Shown: positions 8,341-18,075 of the stretch, one piece after another
Numbering within the stretch: the stretch's first letter is position 1
Layout: each line of letters starts with the position of its first letter
DNA from: Clostridia bacterium
Lineage (GTDB): Bacteria; Bacillota; Clostridia; Oscillospirales; UBA644
DNA: 41,212 bases
Direction of reading: 5' to 3'
Assembly: GCA_017934975.1 (NCBI GenBank)
Contig: JAGBIM010000021.1
Location: 1-41,212, forward strand
Made by a program: the position numbers and the translations under genes
Notes under the pieces: generated by a model
What the model saw: the letters and a program-made list of their open reading frames with translations, nothing else
Told to the model about the DNA's origin: nothing
Database searches by the model: none

Positions 8341-8354
8341 AGGAGATATACGCC

Positions 8355-9470
8355 ATGATTTTTGCCTGCGAAAAGAATCTTCTGTTGGAAGCGGTCAACA
8401 CCGTTTCCCGCGCCGTTCTTCCCAAAGCCACCTCTCCCGTTATGGAGGGAATTCTGGTGGAGTGCTACGTGGAAGGACGCATGAAGCTGATTGCTTACGA
8501 TCTTTCCCTCGGCATTGAAACCGAAGTGCCCGCAGAAGTGACCAAGGGGGGCACCTTCGTGGTGAACGCCAAAATGTTCGGGGACATTCTGCGCGCCATG
8601 GACAACGAAAAGGTTTCCTTTAAGATGGACGAACATCTCAACCTCACCGTTTCCTGCGGTGCGGCTCAGTTCGTTATCGGCTGTATCGACGCGGCGGGCT
8701 TCCCCATTCTGCCCATGATCCAGCAGGATAAATATATTGAGATCAAAGAAGATATGCTGGCGTCCATGCTCCGTCAGACCCTTTTTGCCGTTTCGGAAAA
8801 CAACGCCACCCCCATTTTGCAGGGAACCCAGTTCCGCGTCAACAACGGAAGTCTGGAATTGGTGGCCACCAATCAATATAAGCTGGCCATCCGTAAGGAG
8901 CCTTATCTTTACGACGGGGACCCCTTCCGCTTCGTGGTTCCCGGCAAGACCGTTACCGAGCTGACCCGTATGCTGCGGGGAGACCATAACGACGATATGG
9001 TCCGCATTTCTCTGGCCGACCGTCAGATCGTCTTTGAAATCGGCAGCACGGTGGTCATCTCCCGTTTGCTGGAAGGGGATTTTCTGGATTACGAGCGGAT
9101 CCTGCCCACCTCCTTTGCCACCGTTGCCACGGTGAAGATCGACGGACTGAAGCGGGCCATGGAACGGGCTTCCATTCTTTTGAACAACGAAAAGATCCGT
9201 ATTCCCGTCCGTTTCTCCTTTGAGTTTGATTCCATTATTACCTCCTGCCGTTCTTCCACGGGCAATACGCTGACCGACCAGATCAAAGCCGCCATTGACG
9301 GACCCAATCTGGAAATCGGCTTTAACAATAAGTATATTCTGGAGATTCTGGCCGCTTGCGAATGTGAAGAAATCATGATCGGCCTGAACAAGCCCAACAC
9401 CTTGATGAAGGTTACTCCGACGGAGGGAGATCGGTTTATTTTCATGCTCTCCCCCATGCACCTGAAGTAA
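8355..9470 (+). CDS. dnaN: DNA polymerase III beta subunit (sliding clamp)
   Basis: This ring-forming clamp holds DNA polymerase III on DNA and serves as the docking platform for many replication and repair proteins. The 371-aa length fits three repeated clamp domains, and the C-terminus FIMLSPMHLK resembles the family's M-P-hydrophobic end, which helps form the binding pocket. The ATG follows AGGAGAT (8341-8347) at normal spacing. It directly follows the origin's AT-rich unwinding region and is followed by recF after 21 nt, the conserved dnaN-recF order. Confidence 0.97.
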   Translation: MIFACEKNLLLEAVNTVSRAVLPKATSPVMEGILVECYVEGRMKLIAYDLSLGIETEVPAEVTKGGTFVVNAKMFGDILRAMDNEKVSFKMDEHLNLTVSCGAAQFVIGCIDAAGFPILPMIQQDKYIEIKEDMLASMLRQTLFAVSENNATPILQGTQFRVNNGSLELVATNQYKLAIRKEPYLYDGDPFRFVVPGKTVTELTRMLRGDHNDDMVRISLADRQIVFEIGSTVVISRLLEGDFLDYERILPTSFATVATVKIDGLKRAMERASILLNNEKIRIPVRFSFEFDSIITSCRSSTGNTLTDQIKAAIDGPNLEIGFNNKYILEILAACECEEIMIGLNKPNTLMKVTPTEGDRFIFMLSPMHLK

Positions 9471-9491
9471 GAGAAAAGGCTGGGAATTATT

Positions 9492-10580
9492 TTGATCGTC
9501 AAATCCTTACAAGTACAGAATTTCCGAAACTTCGAGTTTCAGGAATTTACGTTTTCGCCCGGAGTGAACATTCTTCTGGGGGACAACGCCCAAGGAAAAA
9601 CCAATATTATCGAAGCCTTGTGGCTCTTTGCCGCCTGCAAGTCCTTCCGCGTTACCGACGATAAGCCCTTTTTGCGCATTGGTCAGTCCCGAGCGGCCAT
9701 TTACGGGGAATACGAACGCAACGGACGCATTTACCGCCCCGTGATGAAATTTTACGAGGAAAAGAGTCGGGAGATCTTTCTGAACAACGTGGCCGTCCGT
9801 CCGCGTGAAATTGTGGGGCAATTTCCCACGGTTCTCTTCTATCCCGATCATCTTTCCTTAATCAAGGGTTCTCCCGAATTAAGGCGTAAATTTCTCGATC
9901 TGGCCCTATGCCAGACCGATCCGTCCATGCTTCCCATGCTCAACGAGTACAATAAGGTCCATCAGCAGCGCAATTCTCTGCTGAAGCAGTATCGGGAGCG
10001 CATCGACGCGAAGGACGCGTTGGACATCTGGGACGAACGTATCGCCTCTCTTTCCGCCCGCATTGCCCAAAAGCGGTACGAGTTTATCGCCAAGATCACC
10101 CCTTATGCCCAAAAGGTGATGAGCGAGATTTCGGGAGGACGGGAAAAACTGGATTTGTCGTACAAAACCGTGTGTAATATGCCTGCCCGCAGTGGGGAGG
10201 ATCTGGAAGATCAATTTTTCTACGCATTGAAGCAAAATCGGGAACGGGATATTTATTCCGGTCACACCTCCACGGGGGTGCATCGGGACGATTTTGAGAT
10301 CTACGTCAACGGGGAAAACGCCAAGATCTACGCCTCCCAGGGTCAACAACGCTCCTGCGTCATGGCGCTGAAGATGGGAGAAGCGGATCTGTTGCGGGAA
10401 GCCACGGGAGAATATCCCGTCATGCTTTTCGACGACGTATTTTCCGAGCTGGACCCCTATCGGCGGAATTATATTATCGAACGCATCCACGGACGGCAGG
10501 TGATTCTCTCCTGCTGTGAAGATACGGGAGATTTTGCCGACGCCAAGATTTTCCGCATTCAGGGCGGTGAGGTGAAATGA
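9492..10580 (+). CDS. recF: DNA replication and repair protein RecF
   Basis: This SMC-like ATPase loads RecA at gapped DNA with RecO and RecR. Walker A GDNAQGKTN lies at residues 30-38, the ABC signature STGVHRDD near 253-260 and Walker B VMLFDDVFSELD near 312-323. The 362-aa length is normal. The start is taken as TTG at 9492, giving the typical MIVKSLQVQNFRNF opening; there is no strong ribosome site. The stop overlaps the remB start as ATGA. Confidence 0.95.
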   Translation: MIVKSLQVQNFRNFEFQEFTFSPGVNILLGDNAQGKTNIIEALWLFAACKSFRVTDDKPFLRIGQSRAAIYGEYERNGRIYRPVMKFYEEKSREIFLNNVAVRPREIVGQFPTVLFYPDHLSLIKGSPELRRKFLDLALCQTDPSMLPMLNEYNKVHQQRNSLLKQYRERIDAKDALDIWDERIASLSARIAQKRYEFIAKITPYAQKVMSEISGGREKLDLSYKTVCNMPARSGEDLEDQFFYALKQNRERDIYSGHTSTGVHRDDFEIYVNGENAKIYASQGQQRSCVMALKMGEADLLREATGEYPVMLFDDVFSELDPYRRNYIIERIHGRQVILSCCEDTGDFADAKIFRIQGGEVK

Positions 10581-10831
10581 AAAGTCGCATGCTCCACATC
10601 GGGGCAGGATATCTGATTGATATCCGCCATATCGTGGGAATTTTCGATCTGGACAAAACCACCTACGGACCGCGGACGAGGGAATTTTTAGCCAAGGCGG
10701 AAAAGGACGGAAACGTCATCAGCGCCGGCTACGAATTGCCCAAGTCCTTCCTGGTCTGTCGGGACGGGGACAAAACCACCGTCTATCTCTCTCAGCTTGC
10801 CGTGTCTACTCTGCAAAAACGGTTGGGGTAA
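10577..10831 (+). CDS. remB: Extracellular matrix regulator RemB-like (DUF370)
   Basis: An 84-aa protein that resembles B. subtilis RemB (YaaB), found in the same place between recF and gyrB. Shared features are a start on a short beta strand, the RHIVGIFDLD motif and the ending YLSQLAVSTLQKRLG. RemA/RemB-type proteins are small oligomeric DNA-associated regulators of matrix genes in Bacillus; the target in this organism is unknown. The start ATG overlaps the recF stop, so translation is probably coupled. Confidence 0.85.
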   Translation: MKSRMLHIGAGYLIDIRHIVGIFDLDKTTYGPRTREFLAKAEKDGNVISAGYELPKSFLVCRDGDKTTVYLSQLAVSTLQKRLG

Positions 10832-10842
10832 CGACGAAGGAT

Positions 10843-10911
10843 GTTCTTTTCTTTTCCCGAGAAAAGAAAAGAACCAAAAGAAAAGCGAATCCGACGGAAT
10901 ACTTCCGTCGG
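10843..10911 (+). repeat. YRR triple-arm element, type 1 end
   Basis: Hairpin GTTCTTTTCTTTTC with GAAAAGAAAAGAAC, then AAAAGAAAAG, the mirror of GAAAAGAAAA, then the CCGACGG/CCGTCGG hairpin. It starts 12 nt after the remB stop. Confidence 0.85.
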
Positions 10912-10926
10912 GGGCATGGGAAAAAA

Positions 10927-10985
10927 CTGAATTTGCGACTTTGCCGTAAATTCAACTTCACTTTTGCATAGCAAAAACTTTACTG
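10927..10985 (-). repeat. E module
   Basis: On the minus strand it holds a TTTTTGC/GCAAAA hairpin, then AAGTGAAGTTGAATTTACGG and a GAATTT/AAATTC hairpin. Related copies at 28503-28547 and 30594-30655 also sit between a YRR element and another repeat. Confidence 0.65.
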
Positions 10986-10989
10986 AAGA

Positions 10990-11115
10990 AAAACCCCTTC
11001 CCCCGCCGCGTCGCCGTAGTGCGGCGTGGTTAAGTGAGACCCGAAAAATGCAAGCCGAAGGCGAAGATTTTTCGATGGTCGACACTTATGCAGTGGCTGG
11101 GGAAAGGGGTTTTAT
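10990..11115 (+). repeat. D-module fragment carrying a hairpin insert
   Basis: CCCCTTCCCCC..., the CGCCGTAGTGCGGCG hairpin and the GGGGAAAGGGG end of a D module are separated by the 67-nt hairpin insert at 11032-11098. With the YRR and E elements this fills the 366-bp remB-gyrB gap. Confidence 0.65.
11032..11098 (+). repeat. Hairpin-insert element, subtype I (67 nt)
   Basis: The 67-nt unit begins AAGTGAGACCCGAAAAAT and ends GCAGTGGCT. It folds as a nested hairpin: AAGTG with CACTT, GACC with GGTC, and CGAAAAAT with ATTTTTCG around a GCCGAAGGC loop helix. It interrupts a D module between GCGGCGTGGT and GGGGAAAGGGG, the same site as the copy at 13193. Confidence 0.85.
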
Positions 11116-11197
11116 CTGAAATGAAGGAAACTTTTATTCATTACATAATATCAGAAGAAAATAAAAAATTGACCATATATTTCGGAAAGGAATTATT

Positions 11198-13144
11198 ATG
11201 AGCGAACTGACGAACAACGTACCTGCCACCGGTGCAAAGTACGACGAAACGCAGATTCAGGTTCTGGAAGGGCTGGAAGCGGTGCGCAAGCGCCCCGGTA
11301 TGTACATCGGCTCCACCTCCGTTCAGGGTCTGCACCATCTGGTGTACGAAATTGTGGATAACGCCATCGACGAAGCCTTGGCGGGATACTGCAAAAACAT
11401 CTACGTCTCCATCCGTCCCGGCAACGTGATTACCGTGCGGGACGACGGCCGCGGCGTGCCTACGGGAATTCACCCGAAGATGGGCATCTCCACGGTGGAA
11501 GTGGTTTATACCATTCTCCACGCAGGCGGTAAATTCGGCGGCGAGGGCTACAAGGTCTCGGGAGGCTTGCACGGGGTGGGTGCCTCGGTGGTGAACGCCC
11601 TGTCCGAATGGATGGAGGTTAAGGTCCACGACGGCAAGCACGTGCATTATCAGAAATACAATCGGGGTAAGCCCGAAGCGCCCGTTACCGTCATCGGCGA
11701 CACGGATCAAACGGGGACGGAGGTCACCTTCTTTGCGGACGGTGAAATTTTCGAAACCCTGGAATACGAATACGACGTTCTTTTGAAGCGTCTGCGGGAG
11801 CAGGCCTTCCTGAACGCGGGAATTCACATCATCTTCACCGACGAGCGGGGCGAAGAGCCCGTGGTGTCCGATCTTCAGTTTGAGGGCGGCGTCAAGTCCT
11901 TCGTGGAATTTTTGAACGATCAGCGGAAGACCGAAGGACTGCATCCCGTGATTCACGTGGCGGTTTCCAACGAAAACAACGCGGCGGAAGTGGCCATGCA
12001 GTATGCGGATTCCTACAATTCCCTCATGCTGTCCTTCGCCAACAACATCCACACCACCGAAGGCGGTATGCACGAGGTGGGATTCAAGACCGCGCTGACG
12101 AAGGTTCTGAACAACTACGCCTTTGCTCATAAGATTCTGAAAGAAAACGAACCTCCCATGGAAGGGGAAGACTTCCGGGAAGGCTTGACCGCCATCATTT
12201 CGGTCAAGCTGACCGAAGCCCAATTCGAGGGACAGACCAAGACCAAGCTGGGCAACAGCGAAATGCGTCAGGTGGTCTCCCAGATGGTTTCCACCAAGTT
12301 TGCGGAATATCTGGAAGAAAATCCCTCCGTGGCGCGGGTCATTTTGGATAAGGCCATCACCGCCAAGACCGCGCGGGAAGCGGCTCGCAAGGCAAAAGAA
12401 AACATCCGCCGCAAGACGGGGCTGGAATCGGGACAGATGCCCGATAAATTGCAAGATTGCAACGAAAAAGACCCCTCCTTGTGCGAAATTTACATCGTAG
12501 AGGGTGACTCGGCTGCAGGCTCCGCCATTCAGGGCCGTGACTCCCGCTTCCAGGCCATCCTTGCCATGTGGGGCAAAATGCTCAACGTGGAAAAGGTCCG
12601 CGCCGACAAGATCTACAACAACGACAAGCTTTATCCCCTCATCGTCGCTCTGGGCGGCGGCATCGGAGAGAATTTCAGTCTGGAAAAGCTCCGTTATCAC
12701 AAGGTCATTATCATGGCCGATGCGGACGTGGACGGCTCTCACATCCGCACCCTGCTTCTCACCTTCTTCTTCCGTTATATGCGGCCGCTGATCGAAAACG
12801 GACACGTGTATTCTGCCGTGCCTCCTCTTTATAAGCTGGTACGGGGCAAGACCGTCCGCGTGGCCTACTCCGACGAGGAGCGGGACGCCATTTCCGCGGA
12901 ACTGCGGGCCGACAACCCCAACGCGAAGATCGAAATCTCCCGCTTCAAGGGCTTGGGTGAAATGGACGCCCACGAGCTGTGGGACACCACCATGGATCCC
13001 GAAAAGCGTTCCCTGCGCCGCATCACCGTGGACGACGCGGTCCGCGCCGACGAGATCTTCTCCGTCCTCATGGGCGAACAGGTAGAGCCCCGTAAGGAAT
13101 GGATCGAGCGCAACGCCCGCTACGCCATCAATATTGATATTTGA
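11198..13144 (+). CDS. gyrB: DNA gyrase subunit B
   Basis: This is the ATPase subunit of gyrase, which introduces negative supercoils. It has the GHKL ATPase domain at the N-terminus (ALEAVRKRPGMYIGS, IVDNAIDEALAG, DDGRGVP, GGLHGVGASVVNALS) and the TOPRIM domain with YIVEGDSAAGSA and ADADVDGSHI. The 648-aa length is normal. A detail worth noting: the usual PLRGK after the TOPRIM EGDSA motif reads AMWGK here (QAILAMWGKMLNVEKVR), inside the region known for quinolone effects in other bacteria; it may be a lineage trait. The start follows a GGAAAGGA site. It is separated from gyrA by 441 bp of repeats. Confidence 0.97.
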   Translation: MSELTNNVPATGAKYDETQIQVLEGLEAVRKRPGMYIGSTSVQGLHHLVYEIVDNAIDEALAGYCKNIYVSIRPGNVITVRDDGRGVPTGIHPKMGISTVEVVYTILHAGGKFGGEGYKVSGGLHGVGASVVNALSEWMEVKVHDGKHVHYQKYNRGKPEAPVTVIGDTDQTGTEVTFFADGEIFETLEYEYDVLLKRLREQAFLNAGIHIIFTDERGEEPVVSDLQFEGGVKSFVEFLNDQRKTEGLHPVIHVAVSNENNAAEVAMQYADSYNSLMLSFANNIHTTEGGMHEVGFKTALTKVLNNYAFAHKILKENEPPMEGEDFREGLTAIISVKLTEAQFEGQTKTKLGNSEMRQVVSQMVSTKFAEYLEENPSVARVILDKAITAKTAREAARKAKENIRRKTGLESGQMPDKLQDCNEKDPSLCEIYIVEGDSAAGSAIQGRDSRFQAILAMWGKMLNVEKVRADKIYNNDKLYPLIVALGGGIGENFSLEKLRYHKVIIMADADVDGSHIRTLLLTFFFRYMRPLIENGHVYSAVPPLYKLVRGKTVRVAYSDEERDAISAELRADNPNAKIEISRFKGLGEMDAHELWDTTMDPEKRSLRRITVDDAVRADEIFSVLMGEQVEPRKEWIERNARYAINIDI

Positions 13145-13179
13145 TTTTTGAGAGAGAAAAATTCTGTATAAACCGAGTT

Positions 13180-13275
13180 AACCCCTTCCCCCAGCCACTG
13201 CATAAGTGTCGACCATCGAAAAATCTTCGCCTTCGGCTTGCATTTTTCGGGTCTCACTTAACCACGCCGCAGAGA
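13180..13275 (-). repeat. D-module fragment carrying a hairpin insert
   Basis: AACCCCTTCCCCC and ACCACGCCGC, normally adjacent in D modules, are separated by the 67-nt hairpin insert at 13193-13259. The insertion site is the same as at 11032 but in the opposite orientation. Confidence 0.65.
13193..13259 (-). repeat. Hairpin-insert element, subtype I (67 nt)
   Basis: This is the reverse complement of the unit at 11032-11098, nearly identical over all 67 nt, with the same nested helices. It lies in the gyrB-gyrA gap. Confidence 0.85.
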
Positions 13276-13308
13276 TTCTTTTCCTTGCACGAAAGTAACG
13301 TTTTCCGT

Positions 13309-13497
13309 GTCAATCCCCTCAGTCACCTGCGGTGCCAGCTCCCCTTACTAAGGGGAGCCATGATAGAGTGCCGTACCTCGCTTTTGTTTTCTTTTCGTGA
13401 GAGTCTCTTGGATTGCGCGAAAAAGGAGAACAATGCGCAAGGGTGAGCCTCCCCTTAGTAAGGGGAGGGGGACCGCGAAGCGGTGGAAGGGATTGAC
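13309..13497 (+). repeat. GTCAATCCC-bounded repeat, complete short form (189 bp)
   Basis: Both termini are present: GTCAATCCC at 13309 and GGGATTGAC ending at 13497. The first hairpin reads CACC/GGTG where other copies have CATC/GATG, a compensatory pair change. The CTCCCC/GGGGAG hairpins and the ACCGC/GCGGT hairpin are intact. No ORF with support lies inside. Confidence 0.8.
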
Positions 13498-13585
13498 CCG
13501 TTCGATCTCTTTTTAAGTGTATTTAATACGGTAAATATAACAGAAACGATATAAATAGGAAAGAGTAAAAAATGGAGGTGCCAGA

Positions 13586-16093
13586 ATGGCCCATAACCGT
13601 AGTTACAAACCCGAAGACATTCTCTTCCCCGATCAGGTGATTACCGAGTCTCATCTGGTGGAGGAAATGGAGAAATCCTACATCGAATACGCCATGTCGG
13701 TCATCGTCGGCCGTGCATTGCCCGACGTGCGGGACGGCTTGAAGCCCGTTCACCGTCGGATTCTGTACACCATGTACGAAAGCGGGCTTACGTCCGACAA
13801 GCCCTTTAAGAAATCCGCCACCTGCGTGGGTGACGTGCTGGGTAAATATCACCCCCACGGGGACACGTCCGTGTACGACGCCATGGTGCGTCTGGCCCAG
13901 GACTTTTCCATGCGCTACGCCCTGGTGGACGGTCACGGAAACTTCGGTGACGTGGACGGCAACCCCCCCGCCGCCTACCGCTATACCGAAGCCCGTATGT
14001 CCAAGCTTTCCAACGAAATGCTGCGGGACATCGAAAAGGAAACGGTGAACTGGGATCCCAACTTTGACGAATCCCGCAAAGAGCCTCGGGTCCTTCCCTC
14101 CCGCTTCCCCAACCTTTTGGTCAACGGCTCCTCGGGGATTGCCGTGGGTATGGCCACCAACATTCCTCCCCACAACCTGACGGAGGTCATCAACGCCGCC
14201 GTGGCGATTTTGGACAATCCCGAAATCGACGTTCTGGATCTTCTGGAATATATTTCCGGTCCCGACTTCCCCACGGGGGGTATCATCATGGGACGGCGCG
14301 GCATCCGTGCGGCTTACGCCACCGGTCGCGGCAAGGTAGTGGTCCGTGCCAAGACGGAATTTGAAGAATGGGGCAAGGATCGGATGCGGATCATCGTTTC
14401 CGAGCTTCCCTATCAGGTCAACAAAAAGATGCTCATCAAGTCCATCGCCGAACAGGTGAAGGACAAGAAGCTGGAAGGCATTTCCGATCTGCGGGACGAA
14501 ACCGACCGCAACGGCATGCGTATGGTCATCGAACTGAAAAAGGACGCCAATCCGCAGGTGGTGCTGAACAATCTGTTCAAGCAGACCGCCCTTCAGTCCT
14601 CCTTCGGGGTCATTCTGTTGGCCTTGGTGGACGATCAGAAGCAGCCCAAGATCCTGTCTCTGAAGCAGATTCTGGAAGAATACATCGCGTTCCAGCAGGA
14701 CGTGCTCCGTCGCAGAACGGAATACGATCTGAAGAAGGCACGGGAGCGCGCCCATCTGTTGGAGGGCCTGCTCATCGCCCAGGACAACATCGACGAAGTA
14801 ATTCATATCATCCGCACCGCCTACGACGACGCCAAGCAGAAGCTGATGGCCCGCTTCAATCTGGACGATATTCAGGCTCAGGCCATTCTGGATATGCGTT
14901 TGAAGGCCCTGCAGGGACTGGATCGGGAAAAACTGCAGAACGAATACAACGAGCTGCAGGAACGGATCAACTATTATCTGGGCCTTTTGGCGGATCCCGA
15001 AAAGCTCAACGCCGTTCTGCGGGAAGAGCTGATCGCCATCCGCGACAAGTTCGGTGACGAAAGAAAGACCGAAATCGCCGACGTGGAAGACGAGATCGAC
15101 ATCGAAGATCTGATCGAAGAAAAGACCTCCGTCTTCACCATGAGCCACCAGGGCTACATCAAGCGTCAGAACGAGGACGTTTATAAAGTGCAGAATCGCG
15201 GCGGCCGCGGCATCAACGCCATGGCCACCAAGGAAGAGGACTTCGTGGAAGAGCTGTTCATCGCCTCCACCCACGCACAGATTCTCTTCTTTACCACCCG
15301 AGGCCGCGTCTTCAAGATCAAGGGCTACGAGGTGCCCGAAGCATCCCGTCAGGCCAAGGGAACCTACATCGCCAACCTGCTGCAGCTGGAGCAGGACGAA
15401 AAGATTTCCGCTATGATCCCCCTCTACGGCGAAATCAACGAGGATGAAACCTATCTGAACATGGTCACCAAGGCGGGTATCACCAAGCGCACCCTCCTGT
15501 CCGAATATAAGAACATCCGCAAGGGCGGTCTGATCGCCGTGAACCTGGACGAAGGGGACGAACTGGTCTCCGTCCGCCTCACCGACGGTACCAAGACCAT
15601 GGTCATCATCACCCATAAGGGCATGGGCATTTCCTACGACGAAAATCAGGTTTCCGTGGTGGGACGTACTGCCCGCGGCGTGAAGGCCATCAAGCTGAGC
15701 GAAGGCGACGAGGTCATTTCCTCCATTCTGGCCGATGAAAGCAAGGATCTTCTCATCGTTACCGAAAAGGGTATGGGCAAACGGACTCCCTTCTCCGAGT
15801 TCAAGATCCAGCATCGCGGCGGACGGGGCGTTGCCTGCCATAATATTTCCGAAAAGACGGGGCTGATCGCCGGTGCGAAGGCCGTCACTTCGGAAGACGA
15901 TCTGGTGGTCATTTCCTCCGACGGCGTTCTCATCCGCATCCGCGTGGAGGATATCCCCGTTTATCGCCGCACCTCCTCCGGTGTCCGCATCATGCGCATC
16001 GGCGAGGACAACAAGGTCATGAACATCGCACCCCTCCCCCGTGAGGACGTGGAAGAAACCACCGACGAAGCACAGACTGAAACCCAAGAATAA
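13586..16093 (+). CDS. gyrA: DNA gyrase subunit A
   Basis: This is the DNA-breaking and rejoining subunit of gyrase. The catalytic tyrosine is expected at Y133 within AAYRYTEAR. The quinolone-determining stretch is [10 protein letters not shown], with Thr94 and Asp98 at the positions of E. coli Ser83 and Asp87. The C-terminal half carries the beta-propeller repeats for DNA wrapping, with a GRGG-containing gyrase-box-like segment (QNRGGRGI) near 530-540. The 835-aa length is normal, and the tail is acidic. A strong GGAGGTG site precedes the ATG. glyQS follows after 13 nt. Confidence 0.97.
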   Translation: MAHNRSYKPEDILFPDQVITESHLVEEMEKSYIEYAMSVIVGRALPDVRDGLKPVHRRILYTMYESGLTSDKPFKKSATCVGDVLGKYHPHGDTSVYDAMVRLAQDFSMRYALVDGHGNFGDVDGNPPAAYRYTEARMSKLSNEMLRDIEKETVNWDPNFDESRKEPRVLPSRFPNLLVNGSSGIAVGMATNIPPHNLTEVINAAVAILDNPEIDVLDLLEYISGPDFPTGGIIMGRRGIRAAYATGRGKVVVRAKTEFEEWGKDRMRIIVSELPYQVNKKMLIKSIAEQVKDKKLEGISDLRDETDRNGMRMVIELKKDANPQVVLNNLFKQTALQSSFGVILLALVDDQKQPKILSLKQILEEYIAFQQDVLRRRTEYDLKKARERAHLLEGLLIAQDNIDEVIHIIRTAYDDAKQKLMARFNLDDIQAQAILDMRLKALQGLDREKLQNEYNELQERINYYLGLLADPEKLNAVLREELIAIRDKFGDERKTEIADVEDEIDIEDLIEEKTSVFTMSHQGYIKRQNEDVYKVQNRGGRGINAMATKEEDFVEELFIASTHAQILFFTTRGRVFKIKGYEVPEASRQAKGTYIANLLQLEQDEKISAMIPLYGEINEDETYLNMVTKAGITKRTLLSEYKNIRKGGLIAVNLDEGDELVSVRLTDGTKTMVIITHKGMGISYDENQVSVVGRTARGVKAIKLSEGDEVISSILADESKDLLIVTEKGMGKRTPFSEFKIQHRGGRGVACHNISEKTGLIAGAKAVTSEDDLVVISSDGVLIRIRVEDIPVYRRTSSGVRIMRIGEDNKVMNIAPLPREDVEETTDEAQTETQE

Positions 16094-16106
16094 GAGGTAA
16101 AAAGAG

Positions 16107-17510
16107 ATGAAAAATACCGAAAAGACTATGGAAAAAATCGTAAATCTCTGCAAAAACCGCGGCTTTATCTTCGCGGGCTCCGAGATTTACGGCGGACTTG
16201 CCAACACCTGGGACTACGGTCCTCTGGGCGTGGAATACAAAAACAACGTGAAGAAGGCGTGGTGGAAGAAATTCGTTCAGGAAAACCGCTATAACGTGGG
16301 CCTGGACGCCGCCATTCTCATGAATCCCCAGACCTGGGTCGCCTCGGGTCACGTGGGGGGCTTCTCCGATCCTTTGATGGACTGCAAGGAATGCAAAGAA
16401 CGCTTCCGCGCCGACAAGGTCATCGAGGATTGGTGCGCCGAAAACAACTTCGAGCTGGGCAAGGCAGTGGACGCCATGTCCCAGAGCGAAATGAAGGCCT
16501 TCGTGGAGGAGCATAACATCCTCTGCCCCACCTGCGGCAAGCACAACTGGACCGACATCCGTCAGTTCAACCTCATGTTCAAGACCTTCCAAGGGGTTAC
16601 GGAAGATGCGAAGAACACCGTGTACCTGCGTCCCGAAACGGCACAGGGCATCTTCGTCAACTTCAACAACGTGGCCCGCACCACCCGCAAGAAGCTGCCC
16701 TTCGGCGTGGCTCAGGTGGGAAAATCCTTCCGCAACGAAATCACCCCCGGCAACTTCACCTTCCGCACCCGTGAATTCGAGCAGATGGAACTGGAATTTT
16801 TCTGCAAACCCGGCACGGAACTGGAATGGTTTGCATATTGGAAGGAATTCTGCAAAAACTGGCTCTTGTCTTTGGGTATGAAGGAAGAAAATCTCCGTCT
16901 GCGTGACCACGATCCCGAAGAACTGTCTCATTATTCCAACGCCACCACCGACTTTGAGTTCGTCTTCCCCTTCGGCTGGGGCGAACTGTGGGGCGTCGCT
17001 TCCCGTACCAACTTCGACCTGAACGCGCATCAGACCACGTCCGGTCAGGATATGACCTATTACGATCAGGAAGCCAACGAGCATTACATCCCCTACGTGG
17101 TGGAACCCTCTCTGGGCGCCGACCGCGTGGCGCTGGCCTTCCTGGTGGACGCCTACGACGAAGAGGTTGTGGACGCAGAGAAGAACGACACCCGCGTGGT
17201 GCTCCGTCTCCATCCCGCTTTGGCTCCCTATAAGGCCGCCGTCCTGCCCCTTTCCAAGAAATTGGCGGAGCCCGCAGGGGAAATCTACGAGCAGCTGGCG
17301 AAATATTTCAACGTAGATTACGATGAAACCGGCTCCATCGGCAAACGCTACCGTCGGGAAGACGAAATCGGAACCCCCTTCTGCATCACCGTGGACTTCG
17401 AAACCGCCAACGACGGCTGCGTCACCATCCGGGAACGGGACACCATGGAACAGGTCCGCATCCCCGTCGCCGACGTGATCGGCTACCTCAACGAGAAACT
17501 GTATTTCTGA
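16107..17510 (+). CDS. glyQS: Glycyl-tRNA synthetase, dimeric type
   Basis: This class II synthetase attaches glycine to tRNA-Gly. The alpha2-type features are present: the N-terminal [24 protein letters not shown], a cysteine pair region (CKECKERF and CPTCGKHNW, probably zinc binding), [12 protein letters not shown], the motif 2 region [22 protein letters not shown], and motif 3 near [14 protein letters not shown]-terminal anticodon-binding domain follows. The 467-aa length is normal. It is 13 nt after gyrA, so the two are probably co-transcribed; no T-box fits in the gap. Confidence 0.96.
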   Translation: MKNTEKTMEKIVNLCKNRGFIFAGSEIYGGLANTWDYGPLGVEYKNNVKKAWWKKFVQENRYNVGLDAAILMNPQTWVASGHVGGFSDPLMDCKECKERFRADKVIEDWCAENNFELGKAVDAMSQSEMKAFVEEHNILCPTCGKHNWTDIRQFNLMFKTFQGVTEDAKNTVYLRPETAQGIFVNFNNVARTTRKKLPFGVAQVGKSFRNEITPGNFTFRTREFEQMELEFFCKPGTELEWFAYWKEFCKNWLLSLGMKEENLRLRDHDPEELSHYSNATTDFEFVFPFGWGELWGVASRTNFDLNAHQTTSGQDMTYYDQEANEHYIPYVVEPSLGADRVALAFLVDAYDEEVVDAEKNDTRVVLRLHPALAPYKAAVLPLSKKLAEPAGEIYEQLAKYFNVDYDETGSIGKRYRREDEIGTPFCITVDFETANDGCVTIRERDTMEQVRIPVADVIGYLNEKLYF

Positions 17511-17608
17511 CAGGAAAGAACCTTTCGCAGAACCGGACCTCCTTAAAGAAAACTTCGGTTTATGCTTTTGATCGTTGTTTTTGATATGGAAAGAGAATCT
17601 TTTACGGT

Positions 17609-17798
17609 GTCAATCCCCTCAGTCATCTACGATGACAGCTCCCCTTACTAAGGGGAGCCTTGGCAGAGTGCCGCAACGCTCTCTTATTCCTCGATCCGAG
17701 AGAATCTCTTTGACGGAGCGAAAACGAAGAGCGATGCGTGAAGGCGAGCCTCCCCTTAGTAAGGGGAGGGGGACCGCGAAGCGGTGGAAGGGATTGAC
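17609..17798 (+). repeat. GTCAATCCC-bounded repeat, complete short form (190 bp), tandem copy 1
   Basis: Both termini are intact. It contains the CATC/GATG hairpin, the CTCCCCTTACTAAGGGGAG hairpin, a middle part with GAGAGAATCTC, the second CCCCTTAGTAAGGGG hairpin and the ACCGC/GCGGT hairpin. It is nearly identical to the copy at 17853-18042, with 54 bp between the two. Confidence 0.85.
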
Positions 17799-17852
17799 CC
17801 TGCGCAACGCAGTCGCTGTTTCTTCTCCTGATCATTTAGTAACAGTTGCGGT

Positions 17853-18042
17853 GTCAATCCCCTCAGTCATCTACGATGACAGCTCCCCTTACTAAGGGGA
17901 GCCATAGCGAAGTGCCGCAACGCTCTCTTATTCCTCTATCCGAGAGAATCTCTTTGACGGAGCGAAAACGAAGAGCGATGCGCGAGGGTATGCCTCCCCT
18001 TAGTAAGGGGAGGGGGACCGCGAAGCGGTGGAAGGGATTGAC
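17853..18042 (+). repeat. GTCAATCCC-bounded repeat, complete short form (190 bp), tandem copy 2
   Basis: Same length and nearly the same sequence as copy 1. The outward-pointing end TTGACC (18037-18042) stands 17 nt before CATAAA (18060-18065), a possible hybrid promoter for the DUF559 gene that starts at 18076. Confidence 0.8.
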
Positions 18043-18075
18043 CCTACGCAGAGAAACCATCATAAAAATCGGAAA

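Noticed and set aside
8115..9461. Long minus-strand open frame across dnaN
   Set aside because: It is an antisense shadow of dnaN and oriC with no recognisable domain. Similar shadows lie over dnaA, gyrB, gyrA, glyQS, prfB, serS and the aconitase gene.
16094..16106. T-box leader for glyQS
   Set aside because: The gap to gyrA is only 13 nt, too short for a T-box.
17609..18042. Possible CRISPR array
   Set aside because: There are only two long copies with internal hairpins and no regular short repeat-spacer pattern; no cas genes are near.
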